From Flavobacterium branchiophilum NBRC 15030 = ATCC 35035 (GTDB lineage Bacteria; Bacteroidota; Bacteroidia; Flavobacteriales; Flavobacteriaceae), in contig NZ_MUGT01000035.1 of NCBI RefSeq assembly GCF_002217205.1, positions 52,276 to 114,916 of the forward strand: a stretch of DNA of 62,641 bases. Reading direction: 5' to 3'. Position 1 is the stretch's first letter; each line of letters starts with the position of its first letter. Positions 1-8,909 of the stretch are shown here, piece by piece. Both the position numbers and the translations under genes were made by a program. The notes beneath the pieces are model-generated. The model was not told the origin of the DNA. It worked only from the letters and a program-made list of their open reading frames with translations, and ran no database searches.

Positions 1-135
1 TTATGATTGATTGCTTAATATTTACATTAAACAATTATATATAACGCTATTAAGAAGTTTCAGGTTTCAGGTTTCAAAGAAACTATAAAATCTTTGTAAT
101 CCTATAACTTTTCATGTTGCTTATAAATTAAACAT

Positions 136-160
136 ATAAAATAAAATAAAATAAAATAAA
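136..160. repeat. (ATAAA)5 microsatellite
   Basis: Five exact tandem copies of ATAAA lie immediately downstream of the stop codon of the secreted-protein gene at 162-698. The repeat is outside any coding region. It could vary by slippage, but no effect is evident. Confidence 0.9.
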
Positions 161-161
161 T

Positions 162-698
162 TTACTGATACATTTTTGAATTTTGCCTTATATAATTTAC
201 AATTTCATTATACATTGCTTCCTCTACGTTTGTATATAAATACCTTTTACCCGCTGTTATACCAATAAGTTGCACAGAATACACGTCTTCTACTATAAAA
301 ATATTACCAACTCCTGGCTTATATAATCTGTATCTAACCACATCGTTTGAGTCAGATTCAAAATATAAAATCATAAATTGCTTGTATTCTTTGTCAATAA
401 TTTCGTATGTTTCTTCTAAATTTTTTGCAGTTTTTAATTTTTCCTGTAAATGTTCTTGATTGATGTCTTTTGCAAATTTTTCGAAAGGAACTAACAAATC
501 AAAATAGTTTATTTTTTCTAATGCTTTACGCAATGATCTCCCACCGCCATACACCAACATTCCTTTATTTGCGTCTAAATCGAAAGGTATATTTTTTACG
601 ACCCTAGAAACATGTGGTGTGTTAAATAACTGTTTTTTTTCTTGTGAATAGCCCAATAGGGTTATCCAACTTAATAAAAATAATAATTTTGCTTTCAT
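162..698 (-). CDS. Small secreted hypothetical protein
   Basis: This 178-aa protein is not recognised. It opens with a classic Sec signal peptide: Lys at positions 2 and 4, a Leu-rich core (LLFLLSWITLLG), and a likely signal peptidase I cut near YSQ at residues 18-19. The mature part is about 160 residues, mixed alpha/beta and Lys/Glu/Tyr-rich, with no further membrane segment and no Cys pairs. It should be periplasmic or secreted. It is the last gene on the minus strand of the polysaccharide locus, separated by 117 bp from the glycosyltransferase upstream, so it may belong to a different unit. A role in polysaccharide metabolism is not supported by any motif seen. Confidence 0.7.
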   Translation of the reverse strand: MKAKLLFLLSWITLLGYSQEKKQLFNTPHVSRVVKNIPFDLDANKGMLVYGGGRSLRKALEKINYFDLLVPFEKFAKDINQEHLQEKLKTAKNLEETYEIIDKEYKQFMILYFESDSNDVVRYRLYKPGVGNIFIVEDVYSVQLIGITAGKRYLYTNVEEAMYNEIVNYIRQNSKMYQ

Positions 699-815
699 TT
701 GAAATTATTTTTTTATGCATTTATAAATTTATACTAAATATACATATAAAATAGGTAACATCATAGCCCAGCTACTTTGTATGCACTTAAAAATTGAAAC
801 CTCAAACTTGAAATT

Positions 816-1697
816 TTATCTCAAAAAATTTAGTTTTAAAATTTTTTTGAGTTGATTTCCAAATTTAGTATAGTTGAAAAATAATCCCTTTTGAACTTCA
901 AAATGCAACTGCCAAAATACATTTTGAATTAACAAGCCATAAAAATAATAATCCTCCAGTTCATGACGGTTTTTGGCATTAATGGCACTGGCTTGTTGCT
1001 CGTGGATTCTGAAATAAATCAAAGGTTGGTCGATATAAACTACATCAAAATGTTTCATGAGCCGAAGCCAATACTCAACATCTAAAATTTGTTTCAAATG
1101 TGGCGAAAATAGCCCCACTTTATCAAAAACCCGTCTGTGAAGCAGTACCGCTGTGGGTTCGCCTATTTTATTAGTTGGAAATTTAAGCAATTTCTTGTCT
1201 TTTAACATTTGTGTGCCACGAACAATCTCTTGGTCTTTTACAATAAAACCATCCCATCTTTGATGTAAAACCCCATATCTTGCTATCCAATTTGAATTTT
1301 CTTCTGTTTTTTCATACAAAAAATCACGCTTGCAATACACCATCCCTATTTTTGGGCTTCGAAGGGCTTGTGCTACCATTAGCGAGATACACTCGGGATA
1401 AAACACATCGTCTTGAAACAAAAACTTGATGTATTCGCCTTGGGCATGTTGCACACAATGGTTCCAATTGGCACCAATACCCGCAGGCTCATGCGAAAAA
1501 ACACGAATAGGAAAACCGACTTTGGCCTGAAAAGCGGCTACTATTTGTAGCGAATGATCTGTCGATTGGTCGTCGCTTACTATCAATTCTAGGTTTGGAT
1601 AGGTTTGAGCAGCCAAACTTGCTAGGGCTTCTTCCAAAAAAGCGGCCCCGTTATATATGGGCAAACATACCGAAACAAGTGGAGTGTTTTGATTCAT
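816..1697 (-). CDS. Family 2 glycosyltransferase
   Basis: This 293-aa GT-A fold glycosyltransferase transfers a sugar from a nucleotide donor onto a growing polysaccharide on the cytoplasmic face. The N-terminus has the GT2 opening VSVCLPIYNGAAFLEEAL, followed by LIVSDDQSTDHS (nucleotide-binding Asp pair) and the metal-binding DxD-like site FLFQDDV near residue 95. A later EYWLRLM segment corresponds to the acceptor/catalytic region. There is no C-terminal membrane helix. It is the last of three glycosyltransferase genes at the end of the polysaccharide locus, directly after a decayed GT2 gene. Donor and acceptor cannot be read from sequence. Confidence 0.88.
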   Translation of the reverse strand: MNQNTPLVSVCLPIYNGAAFLEEALASLAAQTYPNLELIVSDDQSTDHSLQIVAAFQAKVGFPIRVFSHEPAGIGANWNHCVQHAQGEYIKFLFQDDVFYPECISLMVAQALRSPKIGMVYCKRDFLYEKTEENSNWIARYGVLHQRWDGFIVKDQEIVRGTQMLKDKKLLKFPTNKIGEPTAVLLHRRVFDKVGLFSPHLKQILDVEYWLRLMKHFDVVYIDQPLIYFRIHEQQASAINAKNRHELEDYYFYGLLIQNVFWQLHFEVQKGLFFNYTKFGNQLKKILKLNFLR

Positions 1698-1710
1698 TTT
1701 AATTTTTTAG

Positions 1711-2049
1711 TTAAACCATTGTTTTAATTACTTTGGAATGATTAAATAATAATTCATCATCGCCAAAAATCCAAACATATTTGCCTAATGCCTTTGAAAA
1801 ACACTTTTCAAAATTGCCGTCAGCTCCAATATTTTGTTCATTTTTATAATATTGTATTGGCATACCCATTGCCTCATATTTTTTTATAACAGCTTCTGTT
1901 TCATCTGTCGAAGCATTATTTGAAATAAGAATTTCTAAACTTTGACTCTGTTACAATTCTTGCTTATTTTGAAACAATTGCTTCAAATTGATTTCTAAAT
2001 AAGTAGCCCTATTGTAAGTTGGAATGGCAATTGTTAATAATGGATACAT
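1711..2049 (-). pseudogene. Decayed family 2 glycosyltransferase
   Basis: Reading the minus strand from an ATG at 2047-2049 gives a GT2 N-terminus, MYPLLTIAIPTYNRATYLE, which runs into an in-frame TAA at 1951-1953 (codon 33). The same frame then continues as LEILISNNASTDETEAVIKK and a metal-binding FGDDELLF motif, stopping at 1711-1713. Both halves align with the GT2 pattern seen in its neighbours. Two defects are visible: a nonsense codon, and loss of everything after the DxD region, where an intact enzyme needs roughly 150-200 more residues. It lies between two intact GT2 genes on the same strand. A sequencing error could explain the stop but not the missing C-terminal half. Confidence 0.85.
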
Positions 2050-2065
2050 GCTAACTGTTCTTAAT

Positions 2066-3037
2066 TTATACTTTTAAAAATCTTTCCTTAAAATTTAATT
2101 TTTTTTTAATTTTTAAGAAAAGTAATATAAAAAAATTATTTTTTTTAAATAAATAAATTTTAAATTTTATTTTTTCTGAAAAAATAAAATTTTCTATTAT
2201 AAAATTTTCTATTATTATATTTGTTTCTCTATTATTTTCATTTATAATTCTATTAAAAAAAGCATACACGGCTTTGATGTATTTTTTCTTTTGGCTGTTG
2301 CCCATAATTTTAAATTGGTCAAAAAAAGCCGCTCGAACATCTTCTTTTGTTGTCAATAATTTTGAGGTATTGATCCACCATCTAGCCCATTTGTTTTGGC
2401 TATAACTTTGCCCTTCCATACCAGCTGTAACAATTTGATTTTTAGACACATACATTATTTTATTTGTTGTATATATCCCAAAAAGATAAGGCATATGCGG
2501 ATAAGCATTACCTACATTATCATAAGCTTGAATCAAATAGTCGTTCAAAAAAAGTTGTGTTCTAAAAATGTTGCAAGGCATAAAACTACTATAAGCAAAA
2601 TAAGGATAGCCTTGTTCCAATAGTTGTTTTGGCGTTGTGGTTTGGGCAAAAATGGTTCGCTCCTTTTCGGGATGAGCACCAACGTGTACCAAATCGACTT
2701 GTCCTGCTTTTAAAACTTCAAATACATCTTCCATGTCTGATGCGTCAATAAAGTCATCATCACACAAAACCCAAGTATATTCAGACTTACTTGACTCAAT
2801 AGCTTTCATAAAATTCACACTACCTCCAACATTATAAGCATTTGTTACTAATTTTAAATCCAAAAACTCATTTTGAAAAGTGCTATAAAACTGTTCAAAT
2901 TGAGCCACGGTATCGTCTGTAGAACGGTTGTTTTGAACCGTAATTTTATAATTTTTCAAAACAGACCCTTTCAAATAATGAAGGGTTTTTATCAAAAAAG
3001 ACGACCTGTTGTATGTTATTAAAAATATTTCTAGCAT
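2066..3037 (-). CDS. Family 2 glycosyltransferase with AT-rich tail
   Basis: This 323-aa protein has the GT-A signature: LEIFLITYNRSSFLIKTL at the N-terminus, VQNNRSTDDT for nucleotide binding, and VLCDDDF as the metal-binding site near residue 94. It should act on polysaccharide in the cytoplasm. From about residue 270 the protein becomes very rich in Phe, Ile, Lys and Asn. This tail includes a direct repeat IIENF-IIENF made by a 15-bp tandem repeat, unlike the better-conserved N-terminal half. The gene starts 3 bp downstream of the thiamine-diphosphate enzyme gene and is clearly in its operon. The tail may be a degenerate membrane-associating segment or drift; sugar specificity is unknown. 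Confidence 0.85.
   Translation of the reverse strand: MLEIFLITYNRSSFLIKTLHYLKGSVLKNYKITVQNNRSTDDTVAQFEQFYSTFQNEFLDLKLVTNAYNVGGSVNFMKAIESSKSEYTWVLCDDDFIDASDMEDVFEVLKAGQVDLVHVGAHPEKERTIFAQTTTPKQLLEQGYPYFAYSSFMPCNIFRTQLFLNDYLIQAYDNVGNAYPHMPYLFGIYTTNKIMYVSKNQIVTAGMEGQSYSQNKWARWWINTSKLLTTKEDVRAAFFDQFKIMGNSQKKKYIKAVYAFFNRIINENNRETNIIIENFIIENFIFSEKIKFKIYLFKKNNFFILLFLKIKKKLNFKERFLKV
2186..2215. repeat. 15-bp tandem repeat inside a glycosyltransferase gene
   Basis: Two exact adjacent copies of AAAATTTTCTATTAT (2186-2200 and 2201-2215) lie in frame near the 3' end of the 2066-3037 gene, encoding repeated IIENF pentapeptides. The length is a multiple of three, so the reading frame is kept. Confidence 0.9.
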
Positions 3038-3040
3038 AAT

Positions 3041-4750
3041 TTAAGTGCTTTCTATTTCGGTTGGCAATACATCTGGTTCCATTTCGGTTATGGGTTTTCC
3101 AAAGGCTATTTTCGGATACACATTATTGTTTTTGTCAATCATTACTTGCAACAAAAAAGGCTCGTTAGGATGTTGCCACATTTGAGCAACAGCTTGTTCT
3201 ATTTGTTCTGTCTCGGTAATAGTTAGTGCTTTGATGCCATAAGCACCCGCAATTTTTTGAAAATCAGGAGCACTGTATCCCCAAACGGTGCTTTGATGTC
3301 TGCCTTCAAAATAACTGTCCTGAAATTGTCTGATCATTCCCAAACTTTGGTTGTTGATAATCACTATTTTTACAGGAATTTGATGATGAAAAATGGTTTG
3401 CAATTCTTGAATATTCAATTGAATACCACCATCTCCAGAAATAGAAACGACAGGGGCATTTGCAGCCAAGGCAACACCAATGGCAGCTGGCAAAGAAAAT
3501 CCCATGGCACCCATGCCACCCGAAGAATGAAATGTTTGATGGTTTTGTAAAACAAGCGATTGTGCCGCCCACATTTGATGGCTACCCACATCGGCAGTAT
3601 AACTTTTTGCCAAAGGCGAAAGCTCGGACATTTTTTTGATAAATACGTTTGGATTGATACCCAAAATACCTTTAATTTCTTCGGTGTCTGGAAATTGTTT
3701 TCGGTCGTTTTCAATGTTTTGATACCAATCTAAAACTTCAACTTTTTGGATTTTTTCAATAGCTTGGGTCAAAAAATCATTTACAGTAGTATGAATTGCT
3801 ACCGTATTTTTTACTCTATTATTGATTTCGTTTATATCTATATCAACTTGAAAAATGATTTTATTATTGGCAAATCCAGCAACATCAGCACCTGTTTGTC
3901 TAATGTCTAATCGGCTTCCTACAACCAATAAAAAATCGGCATTTCCAATAGCTTTATTAGCCCATCGGTTTCCATAACTGCCAATCATTCCAACTTTTTG
4001 AGGATGATGCGTTGCTAGTGCATCAACAGCCAAAAGCGAGGTAACAACAGGTATATTTGTATGTGCTACAAATGAATGTAATGCCTCTTTGTCTTGCAAT
4101 ACACCTCGCCCAACTAACATGATGGGTCTTTTGGCTTTTTGCAAATGCTGGTTGATATCGTCCCATATCGAATCTGCTAAAAAGTTAGGAGCTGTTTGTG
4201 TATTTAATTTTTGAAAATGATATGTTTCAATTGCAAACTCTCTTTGTACATTCATAGGAATATCAATAAGTACAGGCCCCATTCTGCCACTTAATGCCAA
4301 TGTAAAGGCTTCTTCTAAAACCGCAACAATATCTGATCCATTATGCAATTGAATTGCTTTTTTACAAACTGGTTTTGCCATGGCAACTATGTCCGTTTCC
4401 TGAAAACCCAATTGTCTAACACCACTTTCTTTTTTGAGTTCGTGTGTATTGACTTGCCCTGTAATAAATACGGCAGGAACAGCATCAAAATAACAACTTC
4501 CAATTGCTGTAAGCAAATTAGTAGCACCAGGTCCGCTAGTTGCCAACGCAATTCCTGGAATGTTTTTTTCACGGGCATAACCCTCGGCAGCAAAACCTGC
4601 TCCTTGCTCGTGTTTTACAGACACAATATTGATATTTCCTTCTCGGTACAGCGAGTCTATAATTTGAGTTATCATGCCTCCAGACAACTCAAAAACGTGA
4701 GTTACCCCTTGAGCATGGAGAAATTTTGATATAAAATCGACTACATTCAT
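3041..4750 (-). CDS. Thiamine-diphosphate enzyme, YerE-like (branched sugar synthesis)
   Basis: This 569-aa protein has the full acetolactate synthase-type architecture. An N-terminal pyrimidine-binding domain carries the cofactor-activating Glu48 (KHEQGAGFAAEGYAR). The middle domain (about 190-340, with GSRLDIRQTG) resembles the FAD-binding domain of this family. The C-terminal domain has the diphosphate-binding GDGG (439-442) paired with NN (466-467). It could be a catabolic or anabolic acetolactate synthase. However, no regulatory small subunit or ilv gene is near, and it sits in an operon directly after ddhA-ddhB-ddhC and a reductase. That is the setting of YerE, the flavoenzyme that adds a two-carbon unit from pyruvate to C4 of CDP-4-keto-3,6-dideoxyglucose in yersiniose synthesis. 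The family call is firm; the substrate is inferred. Confidence 0.85.
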   Translation of the reverse strand: MNVVDFISKFLHAQGVTHVFELSGGMITQIIDSLYREGNINIVSVKHEQGAGFAAEGYAREKNIPGIALATSGPGATNLLTAIGSCYFDAVPAVFITGQVNTHELKKESGVRQLGFQETDIVAMAKPVCKKAIQLHNGSDIVAVLEEAFTLALSGRMGPVLIDIPMNVQREFAIETYHFQKLNTQTAPNFLADSIWDDINQHLQKAKRPIMLVGRGVLQDKEALHSFVAHTNIPVVTSLLAVDALATHHPQKVGMIGSYGNRWANKAIGNADFLLVVGSRLDIRQTGADVAGFANNKIIFQVDIDINEINNRVKNTVAIHTTVNDFLTQAIEKIQKVEVLDWYQNIENDRKQFPDTEEIKGILGINPNVFIKKMSELSPLAKSYTADVGSHQMWAAQSLVLQNHQTFHSSGGMGAMGFSLPAAIGVALAANAPVVSISGDGGIQLNIQELQTIFHHQIPVKIVIINNQSLGMIRQFQDSYFEGRHQSTVWGYSAPDFQKIAGAYGIKALTITETEQIEQAVAQMWQHPNEPFLLQVMIDKNNNVYPKIAFGKPITEMEPDVLPTEIEST

Positions 4751-4752
4751 AG

Positions 4753-5655
4753 TTAGTAATTTTTATTTTTATAATACATTACTGTATTTTTCAATCCATC
4801 GTCTAACGAAAAACTTGGTTTCCAATTGGTTAGTTGTGTTAGCTTGGTTATATTTGCTACGAGGTAACGAATAGAATTTTGATTAAACGGAACACTACCA
4901 AATTGTAAATTAGATTGAGAATTTGTTATTTTTTGTATTAAATTGATAACATCTTTAAGAATAATTTCCTGTCCGCTACCCAAATTATATATTCCCGATT
5001 TGAAATGTAACATCAAACTGTTTAATGCCTCTAAAGCATCATCGATATATAAATAATCCCAAGTTTGAGTGCAGGCAGAAAGATGAATTTCCTCATTTTT
5101 GAGCATTTTTTGAATAACCATTGGTATTAATGCGGTTTCATGATCGTTTTGTCCAAAAACAGAAAAAACTCTAATCCAAGCACCTTGTATTCCTAAAGAT
5201 TCACACAAACCTAAACTTGAAATGGATAAAGATAATTTGGATTTTCCGTAATTGGTAATAGGTTTGCACCCTTCATCTTCGGCAATTTTATTATTTTTAA
5301 TACCATATTCAGCTTGCGAACCAAAACCAATCCATTTTGTACACCCAACTAGATGTGCCAACTCAATACTTTCTAAAGTCAAATTGATATTATAGCGGTA
5401 TTGATCTTCATTTCTGTTGGTATTGCTAACGCCTTTCCATGCAAAATGAAAAAAAAACTGAGGTTCAAAATCGCAAATATCACTTACTACCTTTTCTTCT
5501 AATAAAGAATTTTGATAAAATACTTTTCCTGAACTTTCGTCTTTATTATGATTGCTTTTTCTTTTAATTTCTAATACAGAATAACCTTTGCTTTTGCAAA
5601 AATTCACAAAAGCACCGCCTAAAAACCCTCCTGAACCAGAAACTAAAATTTTCAT
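4753..5655 (-). CDS. NAD(P)-dependent sugar reductase/epimerase (SDR)
   Basis: This 300-aa extended short-chain dehydrogenase starts with the Rossmann motif GSGGFLGG and has the catalytic Tyr-x3-Lys as NYGKSK near residue 144. It should reduce or epimerise a nucleotide sugar in the cytoplasm. Its ATG overlaps the ddhC stop by 4 bp (5652-5655) and it ends 3 bp before the thiamine-diphosphate enzyme gene, so the three are translated together. In 3,6-dideoxyhexose clusters this slot is taken by abequose/paratose synthase (RfbJ, RfbS), or in yersiniose clusters by YerF, which reduces the side-chain ketone made by YerE. The downstream YerE-like gene favours YerF function. The choice is an inference from context. 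Confidence 0.82.
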   Translation of the reverse strand: MKILVSGSGGFLGGAFVNFCKSKGYSVLEIKRKSNHNKDESSGKVFYQNSLLEEKVVSDICDFEPQFFFHFAWKGVSNTNRNEDQYRYNINLTLESIELAHLVGCTKWIGFGSQAEYGIKNNKIAEDEGCKPITNYGKSKLSLSISSLGLCESLGIQGAWIRVFSVFGQNDHETALIPMVIQKMLKNEEIHLSACTQTWDYLYIDDALEALNSLMLHFKSGIYNLGSGQEIILKDVINLIQKITNSQSNLQFGSVPFNQNSIRYLVANITKLTQLTNWKPSFSLDDGLKNTVMYYKNKNY

Positions 5656-6956
5656 ATTCTCAAAAATTCATTAATTTTTGCAACTATATAATCATAATGT
5701 TGTTCTTGCAAACCAGGCCAAACACCCAACCAAAACGAACGGTTCATGATGGTATCTGTATTGGTCAAATCGCCTACAACTCTGTAATTCATGTCTTTGT
5801 AAGCGGGTTGTTTTACAATGTTTCCTGCAAAAAACAATCGGGTTCCAATTTTATTTTTTTCTAAAAACTGTACCAATTCTTCTCTGTTTACGGGGCTAGA
5901 ATCTCGTAGGGTAATCATAAACCCAAACCAACTTGGCACACTGTTTGGGGTGGCTTCTGGTAGTATAAAATGGTCTTCAAAAGGTTTGAGTTTGTTATAC
6001 AAAAGGGCATGGTTTTCTTGACGGCGTTGCACAAAAGTTTCGGCTTTTTTCAATTGACTCAATCCAATAGCAGCCTGCATATCGGTAACTTTTAGGTTAA
6101 ACCCGATGTGAGAGTAGGTGTATTTGTGATCGTAGCCATGAGGCAAATCGCCTAAACTCCAATCGAATCTTTTGCCACATGTATCATCGCACCCTGGCTC
6201 GCAATAACAGTCTCTGCCCCAGTCTCTAAAACTTTTGGCAATAGCTCCAATTCGTGGATTATTAACCAATACTGCACCGCCTTCGCCCATGGTAATATGG
6301 TGTGCTGGATAAAAAGATACCGTAGCTAAATCGCCAAAAGTACCTGTTTTTTTTCCTTCGTAAGTAGCCCCTAGCGAGTCGCAATCGTCTTCGATAACCC
6401 AAAGATTGTGCTTTTTGGCTATTTCCATAACCACTTTCAGGTTGAATGGATTGCCTAAAGCATGAGCTATCATAATGGCTTTGGTTTTTGGAGTGATGGC
6501 CTCTTCAATACGTTCTACTTTGATATTGTATGTTGGAATATCTACATCAATGAAAACAGGAACACAACCATATTGAACCATTGGATTTATAGTTGTTGGA
6601 AATCCAGCGGCTACTGTAATAATTTCGTCTCCAGGCAAAATTTGTTTGGCTTTCAATTTTGGCGATGTTAGGGTATAAAAAGCCACCAAGTTGGCCGAAG
6701 ATCCTGAATTGACCAACAACGAGGTTCGAGAACCAAACCATTTGGCAAAATCTTTTTCAAAAGCTTCGCCATATCTGCCCGTTGTAAGCCATCCATCTAA
6801 AACAGATTCTACGCCATACAACAAATCCTGAGCGTCTAATACTTTGCCCGTAACGGGAATGTAATTTTCGCCCGGTACAATGATTTGGGTTGTATTTTTA
6901 GTTGCAATAGCTGTTAAACTTTGTAACAAGTCTTCGTTTAAATGTTTAAATTCCAT
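5652..6956 (-). CDS. ddhC: CDP-4-keto-6-deoxyglucose 3-dehydrase (DdhC/RfbH, E1)
   Basis: This 434-aa enzyme of the DegT/DnrJ/EryC1 fold removes the C3 hydroxyl from CDP-4-keto-6-deoxyglucose using pyridoxamine phosphate and a [2Fe-2S] cluster. Two diagnostic features are visible. The usual PLP-binding Lys is replaced by His in [12 protein letters not shown] (His 219-220). A cysteine cluster [17 protein letters not shown] (Cys 250, 252, 256, 260) matches the iron-sulfur site of E1. Ordinary aminotransferases of this fold have neither. The product needs a separate reductase (DdhD/E3) for turnover; none is in this window. The gene sits between ddhB (6 bp upstream) and the SDR reductase (4-bp overlap). 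Confidence 0.95.
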   Translation of the reverse strand: MEFKHLNEDLLQSLTAIATKNTTQIIVPGENYIPVTGKVLDAQDLLYGVESVLDGWLTTGRYGEAFEKDFAKWFGSRTSLLVNSGSSANLVAFYTLTSPKLKAKQILPGDEIITVAAGFPTTINPMVQYGCVPVFIDVDIPTYNIKVERIEEAITPKTKAIMIAHALGNPFNLKVVMEIAKKHNLWVIEDDCDSLGATYEGKKTGTFGDLATVSFYPAHHITMGEGGAVLVNNPRIGAIAKSFRDWGRDCYCEPGCDDTCGKRFDWSLGDLPHGYDHKYTYSHIGFNLKVTDMQAAIGLSQLKKAETFVQRRQENHALLYNKLKPFEDHFILPEATPNSVPSWFGFMITLRDSSPVNREELVQFLEKNKIGTRLFFAGNIVKQPAYKDMNYRVVGDLTNTDTIMNRSFWLGVWPGLQEQHYDYIVAKINEFLRI

Positions 6957-6962
6957 AATATT

Positions 6963-8084
6963 TTATTTAGTCCAATGTAAGTTTTTATTTTTGGCTTGTT
7001 GGATATAATCCAACAAATCGTTTGGGGTTATTATTGTATTTGTGGTATAATATTGTTGGTACCAATTGATGGTTTTTTGTATCGATTCGTTGATGTTCCA
7101 AACAGGAAACCACTGCAATTGCTGGTTGGCTTTAGTACAATCCAAACGCAACAGGTTGGCTTCGTGAGGCTGGTTTTCGAGTTTTGGAAAATCAAATTGC
7201 AATTGATTCCAAACTTTAGATGCGATTTCGAGTACTTCTTTTACAGCAAGTGTTTCGTTGTTTTCTGGTCCAAAATTCCATCCATCAGACACGGTTATGT
7301 CTTGTTCTAATACCTTTTGTCCCAATACTAGATAGCCCGAAAGAGGTTCCAGAACATGTTGCCAAGGTCTTGTTGCATAAGGAGACCGAATGGTGGTAAC
7401 GGTGTTTGTAACCGCATTTTTTACCAAATCGGGAATCAATCTATCTTCAGACCAATCGCCCCCGCCAATAACATTTCCTGCCCGAGCAGAAGCAAGTATA
7501 AAATGGTGTTTTGTACCAAAATCTTTGACATTAAAAAAGGAATTTCTAAACGACGCTACTACCAGTTCCGCTGCACCTTTTGAGGCACTATACGGATCAT
7601 ATCCTCCCATTCTATCGGCTTCGTTATAAGGTCTGTCGTCTTCAAAATTTTCGTAACATTTGTCGCTTGTAATGTTTACAATCCCTTTGATATTGGACAA
7701 AGACAAACAGGTGTTGAGTATATGAACCGTTCCCATGACATTTGTAGCAAAAGTTTCTACGGGTTCTTTATAAGAATACCTAACAAGAGGCTGTGCTGCC
7801 AAATGAAAAATAATATCTGGATTAATGTTTTTTATTTGAGCATCGAGCAATTCATTGTCTCGAATATCAATAAAATAACTTTGCATGTCAAGTTGTAATA
7901 ACTCAAAATGGGAAGGCTGTGTAGTAATTTTATCCGAAATACCATATACATCTGCCCCTAATTGTATCAACCAATAGGAAAGCCAAGCCCCTTTGAAGCC
8001 TGTATGCCCAGTTACTAAAACTTTTTTGTTTCTATAAATGTCTGAAAATAAATTCATTTGTATTGTATTTACCAAATTTTCCAA
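6963..8084 (-). CDS. ddhB: CDP-glucose 4,6-dehydratase (DdhB/RfbG)
   Basis: This extended SDR enzyme converts CDP-D-glucose to CDP-4-keto-6-deoxyglucose. It shows the NAD-binding TGHTGFKGAWLSYWL motif, a region ITSDKCYEN typical of CDP-glucose rather than dTDP-glucose dehydratases, and the catalytic Tyr-x3-Lys as DPYSASKGAA. The longest frame is 373 aa and overlaps ddhA by 16 bp. An internal ATG at 8055-8057 (codon 10, MNLFSDIYRNKKV) would give 364 aa and an 11-bp gap, and fits the usual family length better. It is the second gene of a ddhA-ddhB-ddhC run, so its flux leads to 3,6-dideoxyhexoses. Confidence 0.94.
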   Translation of the reverse strand: MENLVNTIQMNLFSDIYRNKKVLVTGHTGFKGAWLSYWLIQLGADVYGISDKITTQPSHFELLQLDMQSYFIDIRDNELLDAQIKNINPDIIFHLAAQPLVRYSYKEPVETFATNVMGTVHILNTCLSLSNIKGIVNITSDKCYENFEDDRPYNEADRMGGYDPYSASKGAAELVVASFRNSFFNVKDFGTKHHFILASARAGNVIGGGDWSEDRLIPDLVKNAVTNTVTTIRSPYATRPWQHVLEPLSGYLVLGQKVLEQDITVSDGWNFGPENNETLAVKEVLEIASKVWNQLQFDFPKLENQPHEANLLRLDCTKANQQLQWFPVWNINESIQKTINWYQQYYTTNTIITPNDLLDYIQQAKNKNLHWTK

Positions 8085-8845
8085 GGTGCATTACCTTTGT
8101 CCCACATTTTTTCTAATTCTTCTTTGTCTCTCATGGCATCCATACATTTCCAAAAACCGTGGTGTTTGAAAGTCATCAATTGTTTATCTGCCGTTAATTG
8201 AATCAAAGGTTGTTCTTCCCACATGATGTCTGTCATGTCTTGATTCAAATATTTGAATACTTCTTTGTTCAAAACAAAAAAACCGCCATTAATCCAATGG
8301 TTGTCATTTTTGGGTTTTTCTTTGAAATTATTTACAATTCCATCATCTGCAATATCCATAGTACCAAATCTTCCTTCAGGAATAATAGCCGTCATGGTAG
8401 CTAACTTACCGTGCGAATGATGGTAATCTACTAATTCTGAAATATTTACATCTGCTACACCATCTCCATAAGTTAGCATAAAAGTGTCTTCTTGAATATA
8501 TTTTTCTACTCGCTGCAACCTTCCTGCAGTCATGGTATCTAATCCCGTATCGACCAATGTAACTTTAAAATTTTCTGCTTTTGTATGATGAACTTCAATC
8601 GTATTGTTTTGTAGTTCAATTGTAATATCAGCATTGTACGAGAAATAATTTACAAAATATTCCTTAATTGCATTCCCTTTGTAGCCCAAACATAAAATAA
8701 ATTCTGTAAAACCATGTTTTTCATAAATTTTCATAATGTGCCATAAAATAGGTTTTCCTCCTATTTCTATCATGGGTTTTGGCTTTAAATGCGATTCTTC
8801 GGAAATCCTTGTTCCTTTTCCGCCTGCAAAAATAACTACTTTCAT
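8069..8845 (-). CDS. ddhA: Glucose-1-phosphate cytidylyltransferase (DdhA/RfbF)
   Basis: This 258-aa nucleotidyltransferase makes CDP-glucose from glucose 1-phosphate and CTP, the entry step to CDP-linked 3,6-dideoxy sugars. The N-terminal nucleotide-binding loop FAGGKGTRISEESHLKPKPM and the following GGKPILWHIMKIY are standard. TYGDGVADVNI gives the metal-binding Asp, and the C-terminal FWKCMDAMRDKEEL motif is characteristic of the RfbF branch. Length matches the family. It begins the ddh gene run, 64 bp after the wzt stop, and may be translated from the same long polysaccharide transcript. Confidence 0.96.
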   Translation of the reverse strand: MKVVIFAGGKGTRISEESHLKPKPMIEIGGKPILWHIMKIYEKHGFTEFILCLGYKGNAIKEYFVNYFSYNADITIELQNNTIEVHHTKAENFKVTLVDTGLDTMTAGRLQRVEKYIQEDTFMLTYGDGVADVNISELVDYHHSHGKLATMTAIIPEGRFGTMDIADDGIVNNFKEKPKNDNHWINGGFFVLNKEVFKYLNQDMTDIMWEEQPLIQLTADKQLMTFKHHGFWKCMDAMRDKEELEKMWDKGNAPWKIW

Positions 8846-8909
8846 ATTAATTTATTCAATTTGATGCTATAATATTCCTTTTGTTAGTATGGTTCAAAAG
8901 TAATAAACT

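Noticed and set aside
56-80. GTTTCAG short tandem copies at the left edge
   Set aside because: Two to three imperfect 7-bp copies in a non-coding A+T-rich stretch; too short to call as an element.
3041-4750. Acetolactate synthase for branched-chain amino acid synthesis
   Set aside because: Not excluded by motifs, but no ilv gene or regulatory subunit is near and the gene is locked into a ddh sugar operon; kept as the alternative in the annotation.
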